Source: Dipteris shenzhenensis (taxonomy: Eukaryota; Polypodiophyta; Polypodiopsida; Gleicheniales). From it: a stretch of DNA of 64,000 nt. Where the stretch lies: NCBI GenBank assembly GCA_047967505.1, contig CM106539.1. One strand, written 5' to 3'. How positions within the stretch are numbered: the first letter of the stretch is position 1; every line of letters starts with the position of its first letter. Positions 22,245-34,646 of this stretch are shown here, one piece after another. A program made the translations under genes and the position numbers. A model generated the notes under the pieces. The model had not been told where the DNA came from. It saw only the letters and a list, made by a program, of their open reading frames with translations, and searched no databases.

Positions 22245-23848
22245 ATGGACCCTGCACAGTTCGGGAGCTCCTCACACAATCTTTCCTCCCCCTTTGTAGC
22301 ACAGTGCGAGAGCCCCTCCTCCCCTGATCTTGAAATCATGACATATGGGAGCTCCTCTCTCGCTATTCAAAAGCCCAATTTGGATGCTCTCCAAAACCTT
22401 ACCAAGATGGTGCAGGAGGTGAACATGAAGGAGGGGCAACTAGTCTGTCAAGGTCAAAAGATTAATATCCATGAAAGTGATTGAAAATGCTCTAGGAATT
22501 TCTGGAGGTAGTTTGCAAGCACACTTTTTCGAGAAGCAGTGGAAGAGACAAGATATTCTAAACATATACCCCAACACTCTGATTAGTAAAGATGGTGGAG
22601 TCAAGATTTCAAGCTTGCCAACAGACCTCCAAGATGTGCTGAAGAAGACCATTCACTTCTTTTCTGATACAAGAGGAACTTGCAAGTTCTGGCAAGTTCA
22701 AGCAGAAGTAGAGAAACTGAAAGGATGTGATGTATCTTTCTCAAGGGCGATCTCCAAGAGCGTGTTAACCAACCTGAATAATTGTGTGGATGGCAAATCC
22801 CAATTGTCATCTCAATCCGCTGGAGTTGCAATGCACTTGATGGCATCTATCCTCAAAAGGATTTTTGAGCAATACGAGAAGCAAATGTCTCAAAAGGTGA
22901 CTTTTCTACAAGAGAAAGCCACCGATGCAGCAAAGGTAGCACAACTTGAGAAAAGTATCAGGGAAGGTGCAGAAGCCAAGGTAGAGGAGGCACAAGCGAG
23001 GGCCTTGTAGGCACAAGAGCAAGATGAGGCCGCTACAAAATCGGTCGACATGGAAAGGCATAGAAGAGAAGAAGCAGAGAAGCTCACAAAGGAGCTCCGA
23101 GATAGGCTCAAAGAAGTGGTAAATGATGGGGACATAGCAGACAAGGAGCTAGAAAAGATGCGAAAGGAATTGAAGATCAGAGAGCCAAAAAGGAGGGTCT
23201 TTAAAAACGGCTCTGCAACATGTAGAATGCATTGAACATTGAAAAAGAGTAGATGATAGAGGAGCTGAAAAGGGAGAATGCATAAACCAGAAAGGTGATG
23301 CACTGGATGTGCGAGAGAGCTTCAAGGCCAGGAAGGATGGGGTAGAGAGCAGCCGGGGTGGAGAAGACAAGGAGGCAGCTCTCCAGGCCAGAAAGGATGC
23401 AAAGAGTAGACATAGTGGAGCAAGTTCTAGCCACCATGGTGGAGCAATTTGCAGCAGCCACCACGGTGAGGGTTGTTTTTTCGAAACACTGTTGGAAGTC
23501 CAAAGAGCAAGCTACAAGACCCTGTAAGAAGATCAGGATAGATGTTTGCACAAGCTTGCCATGGCTTTCGACGGTTATGAAAAGTAGTACATCATCTTGC
23601 GAGATTTCCAAACTAAAGTGGAAGTCTTGGAAACCGCCCATTTAGATGTTTTTTAGAAATTTACGCAACTTTAATAGATGCTGAGGGATTCAAATGAAGC
23701 TATTGTACAGAGTGAGCAAAAAGTGGAGGAGATGAAGGAGAACATTCGTAGCCTTACGGTCAGGGAGGAAGGAATCAAGAAGCAAATTCGTCATGTACAA
23801 AGCAAGTCTGTGGTATTGACGGCTGCAATAGTTAAATCGAATGCCTAT
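22245..23848 (+). pseudogene. Coiled-coil protein gene, 5' part, split by T2 insertion
   Basis: The ATG at 22245 follows a pyrimidine-rich leader and opens MDPAQFGSSSHNLSSPF. After a frameshift near 22470-22480 the frame continues from about 22480 to 23008 with a compact domain (ALGISGGSLQAHFFEKQWKR; later KFWQVQAEVEKLKGCDVSFS). This leads into a long charged coiled coil (QYEKQMSQKVTFLQEKA; AEKLTKELRDRLKEVVNDG). A TAG near 23009 and stops near 23233 and 23652 interrupt it. A final piece from 23678 (NEAIVQSEQKVEEMKENIRS) runs in frame to the T2 insertion point at 23848. I do not know the family. The layout (N-terminal domain, then coiled coil) resembles the RING gene of T2, and a weak match, L..G....(S/N)R.I..S....L, can be seen. 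That relation is tentative. The in-frame stop codons mean this copy is dead. Confidence 0.6.
23845..23848 (+). other. Candidate target-site duplication of T2, left copy (CTAT)
   Basis: CTAT directly precedes the left TIR and is matched by CTAT at 38024-38027 directly after the right TIR. Four bases could match by chance, but both lie at the exact TIR edges. Confidence 0.6.
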
Positions 23849-23881
23849 CATGGGGAAGTAGCAAGCTAAGGGTGTCCACTT
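23849..23881 (+). repeat. T2 left terminal inverted repeat
   Basis: 33 bp starting CATGGGGAAG and ending GGGTGTCCACTT. It matches the complement of 37991-38023 except for two adjacent bases. Confidence 0.8.
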
Positions 23882-25166
23882 TTTGTTCACTCCCCAATCC
23901 TTAGGAGGTGGAAAAACAAGCTTTTTAGCACACAAAAATGCAAATCTCACCTACTTCCCTATGGATCTAGTCTTTGAAGTCTTCTGACACAACATCACAC
24001 TTGCTATTGTGCACACAATCGTCTAGTCTGATTGAAAATTCGATGCACACACAAAAAATTTCTTTGTGTCACACGGCATGGTGCCAGGGTGGTCACACGT
24101 TTGTCACGAACAGAGAGTGTCATATTAAATTCTAAATTTCTCACTCATTTTAGATTAAATGTTATTGAAACTTTGTAAGTGGTCTCTTTGCATTATGTAG
24201 AGCTTAACTTGATTTATTGGTAATTTTTTGAATGATTTATCTAATTATAAATAATTATTTAGAATAAATAAAGTCATAAAATACATGCATTTTAGTAGCA
24301 CACCACATTTTTTTAGTATTTTGAATAATTAAGCAAATCCAATTCGGTGGAAGGTTAGTAGGCACATAAGGGTGTGTGGTTGAATCATCAAATCCCAAAT
24401 CCAACGGTTAGATTTAGGAAGATTGAAGTTTAATTTTTACTTTTACTCCTTAGAGGATCAACAAAGAATATTAAAAATAAATCTAGTAATTCTCAAACAT
24501 AACCAAACATTTCAAAAATGTCAATATTTTTAGTCCTCTGCATGATGAATAAGGGGAAAAATTTTTAGTTAAATTTGAGTAAGGGAAACATACGATATGG
24601 CCTCTAACAGTTAAATCTCCCTTTTGTGGGGGAAAAAGGGCCACCCAAGCCTAATACCAAGACAAGGTAGGCTTGGTATTAGGCTTGGTGAGGTAGGCTA
24701 GGAGCATCACCGACCCTAGTGGCAAGCCTTTGGAGTCTGCATGCTGCCCATGTGGAAGGCTGAGTCATCAAAACCATGCCACGTTGTTAGACCACGTGGT
24801 GCCATCTCATCAAGGAGATCTGACATCACTCCTTGCCATGTCACCTTACATTGCCACACGTGCTGCCACATGTGCCACCTCATCATTCCACATCATGAGC
24901 CATGTGATCACACAATGCCACCTTGGCATACCTCCTCAACCTTGCCACGTCACCAATCCCTCCACCTCAATTTGCCATGTCAATCTACCACCTCATGAAT
25001 GCCAACTCATCATGCCACATCACCTTTCAATGTCATGGAAGAGACTATATTACCACATCATGACCATGCAGGAAGAGACTATATTACCACATCATGACCA
25101 TGCACATGACCATGCATGGTGCCACATCAGCCAGATGTATACACATGACGATGTGCGAGGCATATA
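23882..25166. other. T2 left arm, non-coding
   Basis: The first part is A/T-rich unique sequence. From about 24640 it changes to a C/A/T-rich stretch dominated by TGCCAC(A/G)T and CCACATCATC words, ending in a 34-bp tandem duplication at 25037-25104. Long frames here (24730-25167) are composition effects: they persist in two frames at once and lack family motifs. Confidence 0.55.
25037..25104. repeat. 34-bp tandem duplication
   Basis: Two identical adjacent copies of a 34-bp unit that begins GGAAGAGACTATATTACC. Confidence 0.9.
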
Positions 25167-25360
25167 ATACCTCGATCGAGGTATATGACCTGGGTGAGGC
25201 ATACAATACCTCCATCGAGGTATATGACCGAGGACACCTAGGGATACCTCGATCGAGGTTTATACACGCGTAATACACTAAATACCTCGATCGAGGTATA
25301 TGGTCTGATCGAGGTATATGATCGGGGCTCTGGGCATAGCAGACCTCGATCGAGGTATTT
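25167..25360. repeat. T2 left subterminal palindromes ATACCTCGATCGAGGTAT
   Basis: Five full or near-full copies (25167-25184, about 25206-25223, about 25242-25259, 25282-25299, about 25341-25358) and one half site near 25307. The 18-bp unit is a perfect dyad centred on CGATCG. About fifteen more copies lie near the right end. They are likely transposase recognition sites, by inference. Confidence 0.9.
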
Positions 25361-25589
25361 GAAGGTACAAAACTTAGCCAATTAGTATCAATCTTAGCAC
25401 CAAAACTTAGCCAATTAGTTTCAATCTTAGCAGCTCTCCACCAATAATAATGAAGAGCAATCTAAGAGCAATCTAGTGGATGAGTTGAGGCTCTCTATAA
25501 GACACCACGTTTTGGTTCATTTCACCCATTCTTAGCCATTCTTGCCTCCTCATCACTTTGTCACACCTTCCATCCTACTTTCATTGAGA

Positions 25590-28422
25590 ATGGGTTCTCA
25601 AAGCCGTAGAGCTAGTAGACGTGAAAGATGTAGGAACCCCCCCCCAAATCTCATTGATGAGGAGCGCAAGCGGAAGGCTCGTGAGCGCAAGAGAGCCTTT
25701 AGAGCTTGAGCTCGTGCTGCCACCACTGATCCACCACCTCCAGCTCTACCTCTACATCCCACCTCCACCCCCGCCCCCACCTCCATTGTCCCCCCATCCT
25801 CATCCGCTCCCCTACCTCTAGCCTCCGCCCTTCCCCTAGCCACCTACATTTTGGCCTCCACCTCTACCTCTTCCCCCTCCACCCTCCCCCCTCCCCCTCC
25901 CCCCGCTCCGCTTGGCGCCTCCCTTCCCCCGTCCACCCTACCATCTCCCATTGATCCCCTTGCCCCACCTTGCAGCAGCTGTGTTGCTTCATGATGTGAC
26001 TTGCCGAAGTCCACTATCCGTCGTCGTACTAGCAAGATTGTGCAGTCTTTTTTTTGTGACCTCACACCAGCTTTGCAGTCTTCTCTTCTCACGTCCCTGA
26101 TTGATCACCCTGACTTGGTAGAGTGTAGGAGGCTTGCTGGTCTTGGTGCACGTAGAGATAGGGTTGTATCTAGCGAGGTCCTTAGCAATGTTCGACGTTC
26201 CTATGCTTCTATTAAGCATAGGAACTCCAGTGATGCCTTGGCAGCACGTCGTGCTATTGTGGCTGCCATTAGTAGACCTCATATGATAGGCCATGTGCAT
26301 ACCGCTTCACGTCTTCTTCAAATTGCACCGCGCACATTGCGAGCAGGCATCATTAGGAGGCAGAGTCTAGAGGATAGTGAGACTGATGCTCTTTGGGCTT
26401 CGAGTGGTCGTGCACCTCGCAGCAATCGATTGTTGGATGATTCCACTAGGTCCTTCATACAACAGTTTTGGGAGGAGCATTGCAGAGCATCCCCGGTGTT
26501 CAAGAAGGCATTGCAGAAGAGGGTGTCACGCGGTATGTACATTGAGCATGGTGCATGTTTTTTGGAGTGTACCCAGACTGAGTTGTACACTCAGTTTGTA
26601 GAGGCGCACCCGGAGTTCAAGATTGGGCAGAGGTCATTTGAGCGATGCAGGCCATGGTTTGTGCGATGCTCTCAAGAGTGTGACACATGCTGTTGTCGCT
26701 ACCATGTGGATTTTGGATTGATGTATGACGTATTCCATTCCCTTGATGGTCATAGGGGAGTGGTTCCTACTAGCCCTCGCGACTTTGTGGTGACTTTGCT
26801 AGAGTGCCACGAGTTGCACTAGATACTTGTGATGTGCAGATGGTTCGTTGGCAGCAGTATGAGTACTGTACCTTGACATTAGATGGTGGTGCACAGTCGA
26901 GGAGGTTGCAGCTTGTGGGGAAGGAGACACCACGTGTTGTATTCATTGATAGTTTTCGAGGGAAGCTGTACCGCTACATACGCCACTCGCACACTGCGAA
27001 ATGGGAGGATCGTCAGTTTCGTGCATGTTTGAGGACATTTCCTACAGGGGTGGTTGTCTCAGTGGTGGACTTTGCGGAGAATTACACCTTTGCACCACAG
27101 CATGATATCCAATCGAAGTATTATTTCTCCGAACAGGTGACGTGTGATTGAGTATTGATTTTTTCCCCACCTCATTATATTGAATTATTTCAATAGTCAT
27201 ATTTTTTTTCAATGCCATATTGCAGGTTGCTATATTTGTGCACATTAGCTATCGTCATGCACAGGCTCATGTGGATGGCATTGATAGCACCATGGACTCA
27301 CGCGTCATTGTGTGAGAGTATCACTTCTACATTAGTGATGATCGATCGCATGATGCCCATTTTGTGCAGCATTGCTTCACTTTGCATGATAGTTTCTTGA
27401 GGAATCATGGTGTCACGCAGCGGCGCTGGATCTGGTCAGACGGTTGCGGTGGTCAGTTCAAATCCGCTAGACAGTTTTATTGGTTCTGCAGATGGCACCG
27501 TGAGACAGGCATTCCGATTACATGGAGCTACTTCGAGACAGGGCACGGTAAGGGAGAGCACGATGGTGCAGGTGCTTGCATGAAAGGTGTTTTGCGTCGA
27601 TACTAGTTGCATCACAGTGCCGATCGCTTCAAGGATGCACATGATGTGGTGTGGTGGTGTAGCCAGCACTTATCCACTAGTGCTACCTCCTCGTTTCAGT
27701 CGCGTGATGATAGGGTGGTGAGCCGGTATTTTTGGTGCGTGGACATTGGGAGTCTTGATCAGTCTAGGCCTTTTGATTGTCGTTCTGTGCCTGGCACTCT
27801 TGATTTCCATTCCATCAGGAGTGTAGGTGAGTCTCACCCCGCGATCTTTTCTCGACGGTTTGCATGTTTTTGCTCTACATGCATTGATGATGATTGGGGA
27901 GGGTGCTCCATGATACCATGGGCCGGTCCATGGGTACGGCGAGTGCTTTCTCCCTTCCAGCCTTGGGAGGAGGTACATGATGATCAGGATGCGGGATTCA
28001 GTTCCTCTAGAGATTATGACCAGCTTACAGATATTTTGCATATTGGTGATATCTTCGCAGTTATTGCTTCGGAGGGCAATGAGGAGGGTGTGGATTATTA
28101 CTTGTTGCGATGCTCTATGCTGAAGAGTGTGCTGAATGAGGATACAGTGGATGGGCATGGGATGCACTTCAATGCTCATAGCATGATCATAGGTGGCCAC
28201 TATTTTCAGTAGATACAGAGGCGTGGTCGCTATATTGAGTTCCAGGAGTACATGGCGGATCAGGAGGCATACATGTATTCTCATCTTGTTGTTGGGATCA
28301 AGATTACTTTGAGTCGTGTTCGCACTCACAAGGCGACGTCCATTCCACGATGGCACCTTGCAGTGGCGGATCACGAGAGCATACTTGCAACTATTGGCAT
28401 GAGACCTGATCCTGAGGAGTAG
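25590..28422 (+). pseudogene. T2 transposase (DFAENY / SDGCGGQFKSA / HGKGEHDG family), broken
   Basis: A CTATAAG box near 25493 and the ATG at 25590 fit a promoter and start. The N-terminus (RRASRRERCRN, then KRKARERKRAFRA) is very basic and probably a nuclear localisation region, followed by a Pro-rich stretch. The main body starts near 26001 after a frameshift; IGQRSFERCRPWFVR and CDTCCCRYHVD (near 26620-26710) form a conserved Cys-rich block. The RNase H-like core follows: VVDFAENYTF (about 27060), RRWIWSDGCGGQFKSA (about 27420) and FETGHGKGEHDGAG (about 27535). Their acidic residues are the likely catalytic triad, which is inferred. An 89-bp intron, 27137-27225 (CAG/GTGACG...TTGCAG/GTT), joins two pieces in phase 0. 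Breaks: TGA near 25710, frameshifts near 25980 and 26800, TGA near 27314, TAG near 27604, and TAG near 28210. The end at 28422 follows MRPDPEE. Confidence 0.83.
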
Positions 28423-28737
28423 CAGATTACATATCATATTTTTTGGGATCATCAGTTGATCAGATTGATTTTTATTGGGTATCACTAGTTGATTACACAT
28501 TTTTGTATTCGATATGTATAGGCTCACTATGTGACCGTGCCATTGTAATTTTCATGGACTCATATTTTGTATTTCACTATGATGGTTGTATACACGTTCA
28601 TACACATCATTGTATTAGATTCTATTTTTTACATGATGTCCGATGTCTTCTCAATGGGATTTGTTGTGTTTGTAAAACAAAAAATTGTTTATTAGTAGTA
28701 ATGTTGTAATTTGTTTTGTGCTTTAGGACATTTTAAA

Positions 28738-31700
28738 AACGTGACTAAGAAAATTCGCGCATGTACTAACGAAATACGCATGTGGACTTACTTTTTGGGG
28801 ATGAAACTTTGCACGACTCTTAGGCCACCCTAGACATACATCCATGCGAGATTTGGTATGAACTGATTTGGTATGCACCACGTGGAAGGTACAATGCGTA
28901 CATTTTTACAATCCCTACTAGCACGACTACGTATGAGCTATGGCACATGTACTAACGAAATACACGTGTGGACTTATCTGTTGGGAATGAAACTTCGCAC
29001 GACTCTTAGGCCACCCTAGACATACATCCACGCAAGATTTAGTCTCCAACTTATTTGGTATGCGCCACGTGGAAGGTATAATGCGTACATTTTTACAATC
29101 CCTACTAGCACGACTACGTGTGAAAAATGGCGCACGTACTAACCAAATATGCATGTGGACTTATCTGTTGGAGATTAAACTTTGCACGGCTCTTAGGCTA
29201 CCGTAGACATACATCCACGCAAGATTTGGTGCCCAACTGATTTGGTATGCGCCACGTGGAAGGACAGCTGCGTACATTTTTACAATCCCTACTAGCACGA
29301 CTACGTATGAAAAATGGCACACATACTAATGAAATATGCACGTGGACTTATCTGTTGGGGATGAAACTTCACACGGCTCTTAGGCTACCCTGGACGTACA
29401 TCCACGCAAGATTTGGTCTCCAACTGATTTGGTATGCGCCACGTGGAAGGACAGCTGCGTACATTTTTACAATCCCTACTAGCACGACTACGTATGAAAA
29501 ATGGCACACATACTAATGAAATATGCACGTGGACTTATCTGTTGGGGACGAAACTTCACATGCCTCTTAGGCCACCCTAGACATACATCCATGCAAGATT
29601 TGGTCTCCAACTTATTTGGTATGCGCCACGTGGAAGGTATAATGCGTACATTTTTACAATCCCTACTAGCACGACTACGTGTAAAAAATGGCGCACGTAC
29701 TAACCAAATATGCATGTGGACTTATCTGTTGGAGATTAAACTTTGCACGGCTCTTAGGCTACCGTAGACGTACATCCACGCAAGATTTGGTGCCCAACTG
29801 ATTTGGTATGCACCACGTGGAAGGACAGCTGCGTACATTTTTACAATCCCTACTAGCACGACTACATATGAAAAATGGCACACATACTAATGAAATATGC
29901 ACGTGGACTTATCTGTTGGGGATGAAACTTCACACGGCTCTTAGGCTACCTTGGACGTACATCCATGCAAGATTTGGTCTCCAACTGATTTGGTATGCGC
30001 CACGTGGAAGGACAGCTGCGTACATTTTTACAATCCCTACTAGCATGACTACGTATGAAAAATGGCACACATACTAATGAAATATGCACGTGGACTTATC
30101 TGTTGGGGAAGAAACTTCACACGCCTCTTAGGCCACCCTAGACATACATCCACGCAAGATTTGGTCTCCAACTTATTTGGTATGTGCCACGTGGAAGGTA
30201 TAATGCGTACATTTTTACAATCCCTACTAGCACGACTACGTGTAAAAAATGGCGCACGTACTAACCAAATATGCATGTGGACTTATCTGTTGGAGATTAA
30301 ACTTTGCACGGCTCTTAGGCTACCGTAGACATACATCCATGCAAGATTTGGTGCCCAACTGATTTGGTATGCGCCACATGGAAGGACAGCTGCGTACATT
30401 TTTACAATCCCTACTAGCACGACTACGTATGAAAAATGGCACACATACTAATGAAATATGCACGTGGACTTATCTGTTGGGGATGAAACTTCACACGGCT
30501 CTTAGGCTACCCTAGACGTACATCCATGCAAGATTTGGTCTCCAACTGATTTGGTATGCGCCACGTGGAAGGACAAATGCGTACATTTTTACAATCCCTA
30601 CTAGCACGACTACGTGTGAAAAATGGCGCACGTACTAACGAAATATGCATGTGGACTTATCTGTTAGAGATTAAACTTTGCACGGCTCTTAGGCTGCCGT
30701 AGACGTACATCCACGCAAGATTTGCTCTCCAACTGATTTGGTATGCGCCACGTGGAAGGACAAATGCGTACATTTTTACAATCCCTACTAGCACGACTAC
30801 GTGTGAAAAATGGCACACATACTAATAAAATACGCACGTGGACTTATTTGTTGGGGACAAAACTTCACACGCCTCTTAGGCTACCCTAGACGTACATCCA
30901 TGCAAGATTTGGTCTCCAACTGATTTGGTATGCGCCACATGGAAGGACAAATGCGTACATTTTTACAATCCCTACTAGCACGACTAAACCCTAAACCCTG
31001 AACCCTAAATCCTAAACCCTGTTGGGGATGAAACTTCACACGCCTCTTAGGCTACCCTAGACGTACATCCACGCAAGATTGGTCTCCAACTGATTTGGTA
31101 TGCGCCATGTGGAAGGACAAATGCGTACATTTTTACAATCCCTACTAGCACAACTAAACCCTAAACCCTAAACCCTGAACCCTAAATCCTAAACCCTGTT
31201 GGGGACAAAACTTCACATGCCTCTTAGGCTACCCTAGACGTACATCCACGCAAGATTTGGTCTCCAACTGATTTGGTTTGCGCCACGTAGAAGCAATCCC
31301 TACTAGCACGACTAAACCCTAAACCCTAAACCCTGTTAGGGACGAAACTTCACACGCCTCTTAGGCTACCCTAGACGTACATGCACGCAAGATTTGGTCT
31401 CCAACTGATCTAGTTTGCGCCATGTGGAAGGACAAATGCGTACATTTTTACAATCCCTACTAGCACGACTAAACCCTAAACCCTAAACCATGAACCCTAA
31501 ATCCTAAACCCTGTTGGGGACGAAACTTCACACGCCTCTTAGGCTACCCTAGACGTACATCCACTCAAGATTTTGTCTCCAACTGATTTGGTTTGCGCCA
31601 CGTAGAATCAATCCCTACTAGCACGACTAAACCCTAAACCCTAAACCCTAAACCCTAAACCCTGAACCCTAAATCCTAAACCCTGGTTGGAACGAAACTT

Positions 31701-32110
31701 CACATGCCTCTTAGGCTATCCTAGACGTATATCCACGCAAGATTTGGTCTCCAACTGATTTGGTTTGCGCCACGTAGAAGCAATCCCTACCAGCACGACT
31801 AAACCCTAAACCCTAAACCCTAAACCCTAAACCCTGAACCCTAAATCCTAAACCCTGTTGGGGATGAAACTTCACACGCCTCTTAGGCTACTCTAGACGT
31901 ACATCCACGCAAGATTTGGTCTCCAACGGATTTGGTTTGCGCCACGTAGAAGCAATCCCTACTAGCATGACTAAACCCTAAACCCTAAACCCTGAACCCT
32001 AAATCCTAAACCCTGTTGGGGACGAAACTTCACACGCCTCTTAGGCTACCCTAGACGTACATCCATGCAAGATTTGGTCTCCAACTGATCTGGTTTGCGC
32101 CATGTGGAAG
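28738..32110. repeat. T2 187-bp tandem array with telomere-like blocks
   Basis: About twelve copies of a ~187-bp unit run from 28738 to 30984. Landmarks in each copy are CATGTGGACTTATCTGTTGG, CTCTTAGGCTACC, ATGCGCCACGTGGAAGG and TTTTTACAATCCCTACTAGC. The CCACGTGG box recurs at a 187-bp step from 28878. Two unit types (AAGGACAGCTGCG and AAGGTATAATGCG) partly alternate, which suggests a higher-order repeat. From 30985 the units become shorter or altered and are separated by seven blocks of CCCTAAACCCTGAACCC type. The many short reading frames here repeat with the array and are not genes. Confidence 0.95.
30985..32015. repeat. Seven telomere-like CCCTAAA blocks inside the T2 array
   Basis: Blocks at about 30985-31020, 31155-31200, 31312-31335, 31470-31515, 31628-31685, 31800-31858 and 31972-32015. 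Each follows CTAGCACGACTAAACC and ends CCTAAACCCTGTTGGGG or close to it. Most share the same internal variants (CCCTGAACCC, CCTAAATCC). Unit plus block was therefore amplified together rather than inserted seven times. Confidence 0.9.
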
Positions 32111-32687
32111 GTATAATGCATACATTTTTGCAAGCACCTTTTCAATGCTTAATGTTTACAATTACGACACACGGCATTATTTTTAAAATACATTATGTAT
32201 TAGATGTGTGAATTGAGATATTTGAAATTCAAAATCATACTCTTAATTTTAAATACGCACATGGGGATGAAACTTCGCACGGCTCTTAGGTTTAGTGTAA
32301 TAATTGCAAGCATTGATATATACGAAATTCAATATGATATTCAAAATGATAAAGTTGGAACTTGAACACTTTTTTAATGCTTAATGTTTACAATTACTTC
32401 ACATGGCATTCTTTTTTAAATACCTTATGTATTAGATGTGTGAATTGAGATATTCGAAATTCAAAATCATACTCCTAATTTTAAATGTTTATGTTACATT
32501 TAAACAAACTATAAACTGAGATAAACTGAGATAAACAAAGTGTGAAGAACATCATGAAAGTACGAAAATGCTCATACATCATAAAAGTGGGAACAATATC
32601 ATGAAAGTACCAAAATGAATCTGTACATCATCATCATCATGCTGCAGAAGTGCATCCCTATACAAGAAACGTGTGAAGCCTAAACAA
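32111..32687. other. Spacer between the array and the RING gene
   Basis: A/T-rich, with a direct duplication of about 110 bp (about 32135-32250 and 32375-32490). The two copies share TGCTTAATGTTTACAATTAC and TATTAGATGTGTGAATTGAG. No coding is seen. It would include the 3' end of the leftward RING gene. Confidence 0.6.
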
Positions 32688-34646
32688 TCAATCTGAATCC
32701 GAATCTGATAGCTCTACATATGATCCTCTAGTGGAACGCTGACGTGGCTCCTGTATGACCCGCTGCCCAACCGTCCGCTGTGTGTCCTCAGGCAAAGCCG
32801 GCTCAGATGGGCCAGCCTCATCACCTGCATGAGATGGGCCAGCCTCATCCTGATGAAGAGGAGGGCATGCTGCACGTGCCACTGCTGCCATCTCTGCCTC
32901 CCTCGCCTCCTCTATGTACGCGCGTCTCAGCTCCCATAGCCGTGCATCTGTGAATACTCGTGCCTCAAATCTAGCGCGAGTAATCGTCTCTACATGTAGA
33001 AGACGCTGGTCTCTCGGCCCCGCCCTAGCTGCTGCTCCACCCACTGCTACAATGATGTCTGTAGCTCTGCCTCTCGCTCAATCCGACGTGCCTCCTCTGC
33101 TCGTGCCTCGTCACCTAGCATGAAATCACCATACGAAAAGCATCGTGGAACGCATGCTGCAACTACCGATGTATCAGCACCCTTCTGCATCAACAACGCT
33201 CTCTGTGCCTCCTCCCTGTAGTGCTCTATCAAGACTACGCGGGCGAATGGTTCAACGGCCTGACGATGACCAGGATATAGATCATCCATGCCTAGTCCTC
33301 TGTATGTGGACACATCAATGTCAGCAAAGCATACAGGGCACACTGATCGTGCCACCATGTGGCGGGTCATGCAATGGAGATGTGCGATGTGGCCGCACCC
33401 TAGTCCAAACCACCCTACGGTGTCAAACTCCTCGTGGCAAAGGACGCAAGTGGCAGTAGGAAGCCTGGCTATGACTATTGCATCTATGGGTGTCCTAGTC
33501 GGCACATCTACAGGAGGAGCGGGGTATAAGGCCACGCTGGGGTCGATCCTATGGCGAGATGGATCACGACTAATATGCCTCGATTGCAAAATATAGTGCT
33601 CTGCACGATGGTATGCTATGCGTGTCCGAATCCTTTGCTCCTCCAAATCTGCCTGCAACAGTCGTACCTGCAATGCAAACATGTCGCGTACATGGTGAGA
33701 ATTAACCAAAAAACTTCAGTTCAAAACACGCTACAAAAAAATAAACTAACATAATCAAAATAGCTAACCTCATCCCTAGACTCGGCCAACAATGCCTCCA
33801 ACTCTGCAATCCGTGTGTCTCGAGCCTCCAACTCGTGCTGAGGCAGTGTAGATGTGGGAGGTGGTGTAGATGTGGGAGGCTCCATCGATGATCGAGGTGG
33901 GGGAGGTGGAATCGCAATAGATCTCGATAGGGCAGAGACCATGTGCTGCAAGGATGATGCCACTGAATGAACATCCCCCCTAATCTGTCCTCCCACCGCT
34001 CGCAATGCCGGTGCAGGGATGGTGTGCAACTCTGGTGCCTCGCGTCGACGCCGAACACCTGCAATCTAACGCTCCTGACACCCCATCCTACCACGTCCCG
34101 CTCCTGATCTTGGACGGGTACTAAGGTAGTCCGCCCGATGACCAAGCACAAACTCAGCGTATAGCTGCATGCGTATAGCTGCATGGCAAACGACCTGGCT
34201 ATCTGACGGTTGTGAGGCAATCGACCACCATTCGCAGCGAGATATCTCGAATAAATGTGTGCTGCTATGATGGGGTGCCTATAACGTAAAATATGCAAGG
34301 GGAGCCCTGATCGTGGTCGCATCGCCTCGGTGTGACCATCCCAAAACATATCCTCCAAGGCCTGCCTGTGATGTGACTCACGCTCAAATAACTATCGAAT
34401 GGCTCTCCAATCCAAGCCACCACCAGTGATCTCCGCCTCAGCCTATGCCTGAAAGCTATCCACAATGTCCTCAACTGTGTCCAATTGACCCAGAGCCTCA
34501 ATAATTGAATCTAGACTCGCAACCAAGTGAGGGGGTACCCTAGCATCTTGCAGTGCCCTCATCTCAGCTCTCAGCATCTCTATCTGCATACGAATAGTGG
34601 TGCTAGAACCTGTGCGCTGGCTGGCGCATGCATAAAAAAAACACAT
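32688..34646 (-). pseudogene. T2 second gene: coiled-coil protein with RING-H2 finger, broken
   Basis: Read right to left. The N-terminal helical part (MLRAEMRALQDARVPPHLV; SIIEALGQLDTVEDIVDSF) leads to a domain with ALEDMFWDGHTEAMRPRSG and YSRYLAANGGRLPHNRQIAR. A Pro-rich link and a coiled coil (LEARDTRIAELEALLAESRD) follow. A 101-bp intron (33668-33768, GAG/GTTAGC...TTGCAG/GTAC) joins it in phase 0 to VRLLQADLEEQRIRTRIAYH, continuing the coiled coil. Next is a C3H2C3 RING: C-x2-C in CVLCHEEF, C-x-H-x2-H-x2-C in CGHIAHLHC, C-x2-C in CPVC (about 33447-33328). RING-H2 domains usually bind E2 ubiquitin-conjugating enzymes. The C-terminus ends YVELSDSDSD at 32688. Breaks: stops near 34442, 34395 and 34066, a 14-bp tandem duplication (34157-34184) that shifts frame, and a break near 33045. 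It converges on the transposase. A transposition or host-interaction role is inferred. Confidence 0.72.

Noticed and set aside
24730-25167. 145-codon His/Pro/Ser-rich frame
   Set aside because: A second frame over the same bases is equally open, and both reflect CCACATCATC composition. No motif.
29247-30328. Sets of 75-89-codon frames on both strands
   Set aside because: They recur with the 187-bp array, differ only as the units differ, and carry no domain. They are translations of a tandem repeat.
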